Shown: positions 39,301 to 45,776 of the stretch, in pieces | Layout: every line of letters starts with the position of its first letter | How positions within the stretch are numbered: the stretch's first letter is position 1 | Assembly (NCBI RefSeq): GCF_014204515.1 | Contig: NZ_JACHLI010000046.1 | Span: 1 to 45,776, forward strand | Length of the DNA: 45,776 nt | From: Pseudomonas nitroreducens | GTDB taxonomy: Bacteria > Pseudomonadota > Gammaproteobacteria > Pseudomonadales > Pseudomonadaceae | Direction of reading: 5' to 3' | Position numbers and translations under genes: made by a program | Notes under the pieces: generated by a model | What the model was told of the DNA's origin: nothing | Database searches by the model: none | Seen by the model: the letters and a program-made list of their open reading frames with translations, nothing else

Positions 39301-39831
39301 TCAGGCCACCGTGCATTCCAGTTGCAGCAGCAGCAGGTCGAGCAGCATGCGTACCTGCTGCGCCTCGCGGACATCCACTTCCACCACCGGGAAGGTATGT
39401 CCGGCCTGAGCCAGCGCGGCGGCATAGTCGTCCAGGCCGGGGTGGGGATGGCCCGGCAGACGCCCCACGCCGATCACGCACGGCGCGACGGCAATGCACT
39501 CGGCGAAGCCGTCGAGGTAGATGCGCAGGTCACCCAGTGGATCGGGCCGCGAGTTGTCGATCAGGATGACCAGCCCCAGGGCACCTCGGGAGAGAATTCC
39601 CCACATGAAGGAGAAGCGCGCCTGGCCGGGCGTGCCATAGAGGCGCAGGCGCTCGTCCGGGCCGAGCACCACCTCGCCGTAGTCCAGGCCCACCGTGGTG
39701 CGCGCCTTGTCCAGGCTCGGGTCGTTGTTCTGCACGTCGGTGCTGACCGGTGCGACATCGCTGATCGCGGCGATGGCAGTGGTCTTGCCCGCGCCCATGG
39801 TGCCGGTGAAGAGGATCTTGTACTCCCTCAT
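39301..39831 (-). CDS. MglA-like small GTPase
   Basis: A 176-residue Ras-like GTPase. G1 is GTMGAGKT (10-17). The switch 1 region has T45/T46 in TTVGLDYGE. G3 is YGTPGQ (65-70), the TPGQ form typical of MglA-type bacterial GTPases. A VDxR-like strand (EVDVRE, 151-156) stands where G5 is expected. The NKxD nucleotide-specificity motif (G4) is not visible: the strand reads CVIGVGRLPGHP, so guanine specificity may be relaxed. The start overlaps the stop of the upstream gene (ATGA). In other bacteria such GTPases with MglB/Roadblock partners set polarity, motility or surface behaviour; here the output is unknown. Confidence 0.88.
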   Translation of the reverse strand: MREYKILFTGTMGAGKTTAIAAISDVAPVSTDVQNNDPSLDKARTTVGLDYGEVVLGPDERLRLYGTPGQARFSFMWGILSRGALGLVILIDNSRPDPLGDLRIYLDGFAECIAVAPCVIGVGRLPGHPHPGLDDYAAALAQAGHTFPVVEVDVREAQQVRMLLDLLLLQLECTVA

Positions 39832-40427
39832 CGACTGGCTTCCTCGCTGCCGCCCAGGCCGAAGTGGCGGCGGATTCGCGCCAGCAGCCCTACCGGTGCC
39901 GCAGGCTGCGGCCTGGCAGCCACGGGAGCCGACTCGCTGCGCTGCAACAGGTCCTGCCCGGCCATTGCGCGGACGAAGGCTTCGGCGACCTGCCGCGGCG
40001 TGCCGGAGCGCTCGCAGAGCTCGTCCAGGCTCATGGCTCGTGCACAGAGCAGCGTAGCGAGGCGGACGTAGCGGGAATCGCCCTGCAGCAGCGAAGCCGC
40101 CGGCCAGTGCTTGAGCCGCAACGCCTCGCCACCCATCTGTACAGGCTGGTGGCTGATGGCGCGGGCCGCGCGCTCCAGGCAATCGAAGACTTCGCTGGCA
40201 CGCAGCGGCCAATGCACCCAGAGCGGTTCGCCGTCGACGGTGCGCAACTGCACTCTCGGCTCGCCCTCTTCACCCTCCACCAGCAGGTCGGCCGGACCCT
40301 CGACATAGGCCCAGTCCGCCAGCGTACGGCCGCTGAGCAGGCCGACGATGGATTTGAAGACCACTTGATCCCGCAGTGCCATCCGGGCGAACCCATAGGT
40401 GCACCTGACTTGATACGGCTGATTCAT
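39828..40427 (-). CDS. Uncharacterised protein leading the GTPase/Roadblock operon
   Basis: A 199-residue soluble protein, family not recognised. The N-terminal ~100 residues look alpha/beta (MNQPYQVRCTYGFARMALRDQVVFK..., PRVQLRTVDGEPLWVHWPL). Residues ~115-165 contain a possible winged helix (MSLDELCERSGTPRQVAEAFVRAM). The C-terminal tail is Pro/Ala-rich and ends with a basic helix. It could be an effector or scaffold of the GTPase encoded by the overlapping next gene. GGGAG precedes the start at 40427; an in-frame ATG 24 bases further out lacks a ribosome site. The start lies about 120 bases downstream of the riboswitch-like element. Confidence 0.75.
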   Translation of the reverse strand: MNQPYQVRCTYGFARMALRDQVVFKSIVGLLSGRTLADWAYVEGPADLLVEGEEGEPRVQLRTVDGEPLWVHWPLRASEVFDCLERAARAISHQPVQMGGEALRLKHWPAASLLQGDSRYVRLATLLCARAMSLDELCERSGTPRQVAEAFVRAMAGQDLLQRSESAPVAARPQPAAPVGLLARIRRHFGLGGSEEASR

Positions 40428-40544
40428 CGGCGCGCTCCCTTGGGCCAACAAACACCATCAACCTGCACGGGTTGATCAGGAGGCTCACCGGGACTCTGAA
40501 GTTGCCGAGCGCGAGGCTCGCAGAAGGCGCGGACGAACGTCCGG

Positions 40545-40635
40545 CCGGCTTGGCAACCCCGCGGTCATGGCCCTTGCAGGCTGTAGATCGGTGGCTTTGC
40601 GTCCCTGGCTTTCGCGCAGGTTTGCCCTGGTCAAT
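40545..40635 (-). promoter_or_regulatory. GEMM (cyclic di-GMP-I) riboswitch
   Basis: On the minus strand the leader contains CCAGGGCAAACC, then a stem capped by a GAAA tetraloop (CCTGCGCGAAAGCCAGG). The hallmark GGGACGCAAAGCCACCG comes next, then a P2-type hairpin and the closing CGCGGGGTTGCC. These blocks, in this order, are the conserved parts of class I cyclic di-GMP aptamers such as Vc2, including the GNRA tetraloop and the ACGCAAAGCC joining strand. It lies about 120 bases upstream of the start at 40427. Downstream hairpins (GGACG-CGTCC near 40531-40542 and CGAGC-GCTCG near 40505-40521) could be the expression platform; no U-tract was seen. It would control the GTPase/Roadblock operon. 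The rest of 40428-40866 has no gene. Confidence 0.9.
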
Positions 40636-40866
40636 TGCTTCTGAGCGTAGTACGCCGGTGCCAAACGCCAAGGCGAAAAAGCGTGACGCATCTCACACAA
40701 GCACCGGAAATATCTCTGGAACTACTTCGCAATATTCCTAGGCACATTCCGCCCTGAACGACGGCGGGACAGGCTCCTGTCGGCTAGGATTTCCTAAAGC
40801 GGCGCCCTACCGGCACGGGCCCGCCGGACGTCCACAACAGGCCGGAGCACACTGCCCCGAGACGCC

Positions 40867-42192
40867 ATGCTAGAGCGCCAGCGGTTCCACAATATCCTCA
40901 ACCTGGGCCTGCCGATCATCGGCGGCATGCTCAGCCAGAGCCTGCTCAACCTGGTGGATGCGGCGATGGTCGGGCATCTCGGGGAAAAGTCCCTGGCCGG
41001 GGTCGGCATCGGCAGCTACGCCAATTTCGTCGCCATCTCCCTGGTGATGGGTCTGGGCGCCGGCGTGCAGGCGCTGGTGGCACGGCGGCGCGGTGAAGGA
41101 CGCAGCGAGGAACTGGCGGCGCCGCTTAACAGCGGGCTACTGGTGGCTCTGGGGCTGTCGCTGCCGATCACCCTGGTCTGCCTGCTGTTCGCCGAACCCA
41201 TCGTCCGCGCCCTGTCCCATGACCCCGAGGTACTCGCGGTCGGCATCCCCTATTTCGAATGGCGTGCGCTGTCGGTGCTCGCCGTCGGCCTGAATTTCTC
41301 CTTCCGCGGCTACTGGAACGGCACCCGCCGTTCGGGCATGTACATGCGCACCCTGGTGGTGATGCACCTGGCCAACGCGGCGATCAGTTACAGCCTGATC
41401 CACGGCCTGTTCGGCCTGCCCAGGATGGGCGCGGTGGGCAGCGGGCTGGGCACGACCCTGGCGCTGTACCTGGGCTCGCTGATCTATGCCTGGATCACCT
41501 GGCGCGATGCCCGCGCCCAGGGCTTCCAGCCGCACCGGCCGAGCGAACGGGAGATTCGTACCCTGCTGCGCCTGTCGCTGCCCAACTCGCTGCAGCAGTT
41601 CTTCTTCGCCGCCGGCATCACCCTGCTGTTCTGGATCATCGCCCAGGTCGGCACCCGCGAGCTGGCGGTGGCCCACGTGCTGATCAACCTGGCGCTGTTC
41701 CTGATCCTGCCCGGCGTCGGCCTGGGCATGGCGGCGACCACCCTGGTCAGCCAGAGCATGGGCGAGCGCGATTTCGACAGCGCGCACCGCTGGGGCTGGG
41801 ACGTGGTGAAGGTCGCCGCCTGCGGACTGGCGTTGCTGGGCGCACCGTTCTGGCTGTTTCCCGAGGCCATCCTGCGGCTGTTCGTCAGCGATCCCGCGCT
41901 GATCCAACTGGGCCGGGTGCCGCTGATGCTCACCGGCCTGGGCATGGTGATCGACGCCACGGCGCTGGTGCTGACCCAGGCGCTGCTGGGTGCGGGCGCC
42001 GTGCGCACGGTGATGGCGGTCAGCCTGGGCAACCAGTGGCTGTTCTTCCTGCCGCTGGCCTATCTGGTCGGCCCGGTTCTGGGCGGCGGGCTGCTGGCGA
42101 TCTGGAGCATGCAGATCCTGCAGCGCGGGCTGGCCTCGGCGATCTTCGCGGTGATGTGGCAGAAGCGCCAGTGGACGCAGATCGAGCTCTAG
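40867..42192 (+). CDS. MATE family efflux transporter
   Basis: A 441-residue, 12-helix cation-coupled exporter of the MATE (NorM/DinF) family. The first helix block reads ILNLGLPIIGGMLSQSLLNLVDAAMVGHLG with the family GxP and D of the first helices. A second, repeat-related block starts LRLSLPNSLQQFFFAAGITLLFWIIAQVG. Typical roles are export of drugs, dyes or toxic metabolites; the substrate is unknown. It is divergent from the riboswitch-led operon, and its promoter must lie in 40640-40860. Only weak ribosome-site sequence (CGAG) precedes the ATG. Confidence 0.92.
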   Translation: MLERQRFHNILNLGLPIIGGMLSQSLLNLVDAAMVGHLGEKSLAGVGIGSYANFVAISLVMGLGAGVQALVARRRGEGRSEELAAPLNSGLLVALGLSLPITLVCLLFAEPIVRALSHDPEVLAVGIPYFEWRALSVLAVGLNFSFRGYWNGTRRSGMYMRTLVVMHLANAAISYSLIHGLFGLPRMGAVGSGLGTTLALYLGSLIYAWITWRDARAQGFQPHRPSEREIRTLLRLSLPNSLQQFFFAAGITLLFWIIAQVGTRELAVAHVLINLALFLILPGVGLGMAATTLVSQSMGERDFDSAHRWGWDVVKVAACGLALLGAPFWLFPEAILRLFVSDPALIQLGRVPLMLTGLGMVIDATALVLTQALLGAGAVRTVMAVSLGNQWLFFLPLAYLVGPVLGGGLLAIWSMQILQRGLASAIFAVMWQKRQWTQIEL

Positions 42193-42241
42193 CGCTTGCC
42201 CGCTCAGCAGCTAGGCTTGCAGGCAAAAAGGAGGACGAACG

Positions 42242-42457
42242 ATGGACGAGCAACAGAACAAGCCGCCGACCTTCTGGCAGATGCTGCACAGCGTGCTGGC
42301 CGCGGCCTTCGGCGTGCAGAGCGGGCGCAATCGCGCGCGCGACTTCACCCACGGCAAGCCCAGCCACTTCATCGCCATGGGCGTTCTCTTCACGCTGGTG
42401 TTCGTGCTGCTGCTTTATGGACTGGTGCAGCTGGTGCTGCACTTCGCAGGAATCTAG
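42242..42457 (+). CDS. DUF2970 small membrane protein
   Basis: A 71-residue protein of the DUF2970 family. The N-terminal cytoplasmic part contains PPTFWQMLHSVLAAAFGVQS, followed by RNRARDFTHGKP and one membrane helix (AMGVLFTLVFVLLLYGLVQLVL). Function is unknown in the family. AAGGAGG stands upstream with good spacing. It lies 49 bases after the MATE gene on the same strand. Confidence 0.9.
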   Translation: MDEQQNKPPTFWQMLHSVLAAAFGVQSGRNRARDFTHGKPSHFIAMGVLFTLVFVLLLYGLVQLVLHFAGI

Positions 42458-42467
42458 CAGGGCACCG

Positions 42468-42490
42468 GGCGGGCCGCAGGACGGCCCGCC
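42468..42490. terminator. GC-rich hairpin between convergent small genes
   Basis: GGCGGGCCG, CAGGA loop, CGGCCCGCC. A 9-bp stem lies 10 bases past the DUF2970 stop and just before the 3' end of the convergent 37-codon gene. It has no U-tract and is likely a bidirectional, weak terminator. Confidence 0.5.
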
Positions 42491-42500
42491 GGCACCGCTG

Positions 42501-42614
42501 TCACTGATGGCTGACCCAGAACACCGCGGTGGCGACCACCAGCAGGATCAGGATGAATGCGGCGCGGGCATCGACGACACTGTCGCTGGTCTTGTTGGAC
42601 GACTCTTCGCTCAT
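42501..42614 (-). CDS. 37-residue single-pass membrane protein
   Basis: A short gene read directly on the minus strand. It has a polar N terminus (MSEESSNKTSDSVVDAR), one membrane helix (AAFILILLVVATAVFWV) and the end SHQ. The polar part is acidic, so N-in orientation is not certain. A GGGGGA-type ribosome site lies a few bases upstream. The composition is exactly that of a small integral membrane protein and unlike random antisense. It is convergent with the DUF2970 gene across a shared hairpin. Function is unknown. Confidence 0.72.
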   Translation of the reverse strand: MSEESSNKTSDSVVDARAAFILILLVVATAVFWVSHQ

Positions 42615-42767
42615 GTTTCCCCCATCTTCTCGTTATTGGCTGAAGGACCACAGGCAAGAGTTAAGACCAGCTCCGCCCGCCCCTCAAGGAACCGGACCTT
42701 TCCACCGTCGCGCAAATGCCGTTAGGCTGCCTGCTCCATAAGAACAAGCGGATAGAAAGGTAGGACC

Positions 42768-43262
42768 ATGCACGTGGACTCACTGCAAGACACTGTCGCG
42801 CCCGAAGGCGTCTGCTACGGCTGCGGCGGCAGCAACCCGCACGGACTGCACATCAAGAGCCGCTGGCACGAGGACGGCGTCCATGTCGTCGCCGAGCACC
42901 TGCCCGAAGCCAAATACTGCGGCTGGCCGGAACTGGTCTACGGCGGCCTGATCGCCATGCTGGTGGACTGCCACTCGAACTGGACCGCCATGGCCTACCA
43001 CTACCGCGCCGAAGGCCGCGAGCCGGGCAGCCTGCCGCGCATCGACTGCGTCACCGGCAACCTGGGCATCAAGTACATCAAGCCGACGCCCATGGGCGTA
43101 CCGCTGACCCTCAAGGCCTACGTCGACGGCGAAGTCGGCCGCAAGAGCCGGATCATCTGCGAGGTCTACGCCGGCGACGTGCTGACCTGCATCGGCGACT
43201 CGATCTTCGTCCGTGTCGACACCTCGCAACTGCGCGACTCCGCCCACGGCCGCGAGGCCTGA
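42768..43262 (+). CDS. PaaI-like hotdog thioesterase
   Basis: A 164-residue protein of the 4HBT/hotdog superfamily. The N-terminal CYGCGGSNPHGLHIK resembles the PaaI-type start. LVYGGLIAMLVDCHSNWTA covers the active-site helix, where a Gly-Gly and an Asp (LVDCH) occupy the catalytic positions. The strand block GNLGIKYIKPTPMGVPLTLKA ends in VGRKSRIICEVYAGD. It probably hydrolyses an acyl- or aryl-CoA thioester; the substrate is unknown. A hairpin (43277-43302) follows the stop, separating it from cysI. Confidence 0.85.
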   Translation: MHVDSLQDTVAPEGVCYGCGGSNPHGLHIKSRWHEDGVHVVAEHLPEAKYCGWPELVYGGLIAMLVDCHSNWTAMAYHYRAEGREPGSLPRIDCVTGNLGIKYIKPTPMGVPLTLKAYVDGEVGRKSRIICEVYAGDVLTCIGDSIFVRVDTSQLRDSAHGREA

Positions 43263-43276
43263 TCGATCATCGCCGA

Positions 43277-43302
43277 GCCGCTGCATCGCAAAGCGCAGCG
43301 GC
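43277..43302 (+). terminator. Hairpin after the thioesterase gene
   Basis: GCCGCTGC and GCAGCGGC pair around a 10-base loop, 14 bases past the thioesterase stop. No U-tract follows, so it may be a weak terminator or an mRNA-end stabiliser. Confidence 0.4.
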
Positions 43303-43509
43303 ACAGGCGTCCCGATTCACGCCCCCGTCCCACCTGTGTTTCAAGCCTGGCGCGGCTTAGATCCGAAAGTTCTCGCCATATACTCAAACATCACTTTTGC
43401 GCATATTCCCGAACTGGTATCGTGCGCCCCACTCCGCGTGGAGCGCGTTGCCGTGCGCGCTGGGATACGCAGTAAGCCTGAGCGCCATAGCCTGACAGCA
43501 GGAAGATTC

Positions 43510-45151
<1,642 letters not shown>

Positions 45152-45168
<17 letters not shown>

Positions 45169-45655
45169 GCACCGCGAAGTCGTCGACGACCGCTGGCACC
45201 TGCTGCCCAAGGACGCGACCCTGGAAACCGTGCCCAACTGCGACGACGTGATCATCCCGCTGAACCTGTGGCTGGAACACGGCCCTGCCCTGCGCGGCCG
45301 TGACGGTGGCCTGGGCGTGTGGCTGGACGCGGACGAAGAGCCCGAAGCCATCGCCGCAGACCTGGACAAATTCCAGGTCATCGCCGTGAACTTCCCCGCC
45401 TTCACCGACGGCCGCGGCTTCAGCACCGCACGCCTGCTGCGCGAGCGCTTCGGCTACAAAGGCGAAGTGCGCGCCATCGGCGACGTGCTGCGTGACCAGC
45501 TGTTCTTCATGCAGAGCTGCGGCTTCGACGCCTACGCCATCCGCGCCGACCGCGACCCGCAAGCGGCGCTGGCCGGCCTGGATGATTTCAGCGAGGTCTA
45601 CCAGACCTCGGTGACCCAGCCGCAACCGCTGTTCCGTCGCCGTCAGCTGGCCTGA
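45152..45655 (+). CDS. DUF934 protein, cysI partner
   Basis: A 167-residue protein of the DUF934 family, which almost always follows cysI in Pseudomonas and relatives and is often labelled a putative oxidoreductase. Recognisable parts are MQRIIKHREVVDDRWHLL, LNLWLEHGPALRGRDGGLGVWL, the AVNFPAFTDGRGFSTARLLRER core and the C-terminal GDVLRDQLFFMQSCGFDAY. Its exact role in sulfite reduction is not settled. It starts inside the cysI 3' end (17-base overlap), so translation is coupled. Just downstream, a terminator-like AAAAAGCCCC is cut by an IS end. Confidence 0.92.
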
Positions 45656-45696
45656 TCAGCCAGAGTTGATTCAGCGACAAGAAAAAGCCCCTCTAT

Positions 45697-45776
45697 TGAA
45701 CTGACCCCCAGATGTTGGACACCAACTCTGAGGGGTCCACATGGCAAGGCATGATGGGAAGTTCAAGCTAGAGGTG
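45697..45776 (+). mobile_element. Left end of an IS3-family (IS150-like) insertion sequence, truncated by window edge
   Basis: The sequence TGAACTGACCCCCAGATGTT is typical of an IS150-type terminal inverted repeat (TG...GGAC). It is followed after 44 bases by a ribosome site (GAGGGG) and an ATG. Insertion falls directly after AAAAAGCCCCTC, which looks like the first half of the terminator of the cysI-DUF934 operon. The right end and target duplication are outside the window. Confidence 0.75.
45741..45776 (+). CDS. IS3-family transposase OrfA, N-terminal fragment
   Basis: Only 12 codons are inside the window (MARHDGKFKLEV), running off the 3' edge. The start fits an IS3-family OrfA (N-terminal HTH), with GAGGGG 6 bases upstream. 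The family call depends mainly on the adjoining inverted repeat. Confidence 0.65.
   Translation, partial: MARHDGKFKLEV

Noticed and set aside
40658..40663. TGGCAC on the minus strand upstream of the riboswitch, as a sigma-54 promoter -24 box
   Set aside because: The required -12 GC at the right distance is missing (CT is found instead), so a sigma-54 promoter is not supported.

Overview
The window is high-GC chromosomal DNA from a Pseudomonas, probably close to the P. aeruginosa / P. nitroreducens / P. citronellolis side of the genus. The reasons are a free-standing lpd3-type dihydrolipoyl dehydrogenase, the order cysI-(thioesterase)...metH...cti-nfuA-MFS, REP-like palindromes built on the core GCGGAC..GTCCGC, and an overall codon bias to G/C. 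The genus call is inference from gene content and order; no 16S or marker search was possible.

Layout. (1) 1-3482: REP pair, M14 carboxypeptidase (minus), lpd3, and a small conserved-looking gene with a clear terminator. (2) 3760-8441: a large MHYT-PAS hybrid histidine kinase with receiver and Hpt domains, translationally coupled to a receiver/HD-GYP protein. Together they look like a phosphorelay that breaks down cyclic di-GMP. (3) 8524-15878: a DUF4256 protein, a two-gene RND efflux pump (lipoprotein adaptor and permease), and a GlxA/AraC regulator with a DUF1272 protein and an MFS transporter. (4) 15879-17429: intergenic blocks full of repeats around nfuA. (5) 17430-24211: a minus-strand run of a membrane protein, an HTH protein with a degenerate P-loop, a membrane-anchored AAA ATPase and cti. 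It occupies the interval between metH and cti, where (from memory) P. aeruginosa PAO1 carries tse1-tsi1. (6) 24483-28175: metH.

(7) 28234-36376 is an accessory segment, visibly AT-richer at its left edge. It encodes two tiny double-glycine-leader peptides (45 and 46 residues), which are Cys/Pro/Lys/Gly rich and share a GG-CCKSKK...PCPP.GGG pattern. These are followed by an HlyD-type adaptor, a C39-peptidase ABC exporter, a TolC-type outer-membrane channel and an LpxL-like acyltransferase-like protein, then an orphan fimbrial tip-adhesin-like gene. This is a complete type I peptide secretion unit with unusual cargo and no recognisable immunity gene. It is the best candidate here for an undescribed system.

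(8) 36505-38352: yggL and an FAD/NAD(P)-binding protein. (9) 38435-40635 (minus): two Roadblock/LC7 proteins, an MglA-like small GTPase and an unrecognised protein, all downstream of what reads as a GEMM (cyclic di-GMP-I) riboswitch. This is a second strong point of interest because it would put a bacterial GTPase/Roadblock switch under second-messenger RNA control. (10) 40867-45655: MATE transporter, DUF2970 protein, a 37-residue membrane peptide gene, PaaI-like thioesterase, cysI and a DUF934 protein. (11) 45697-45776: the left end and first codons of an IS3-family element cut by the window edge.

No rRNA, tRNA or CRISPR array was seen. Cyclic di-GMP is a recurring theme (HD-GYP phosphodiesterase and riboswitch), but nothing shows that the two loci work together.
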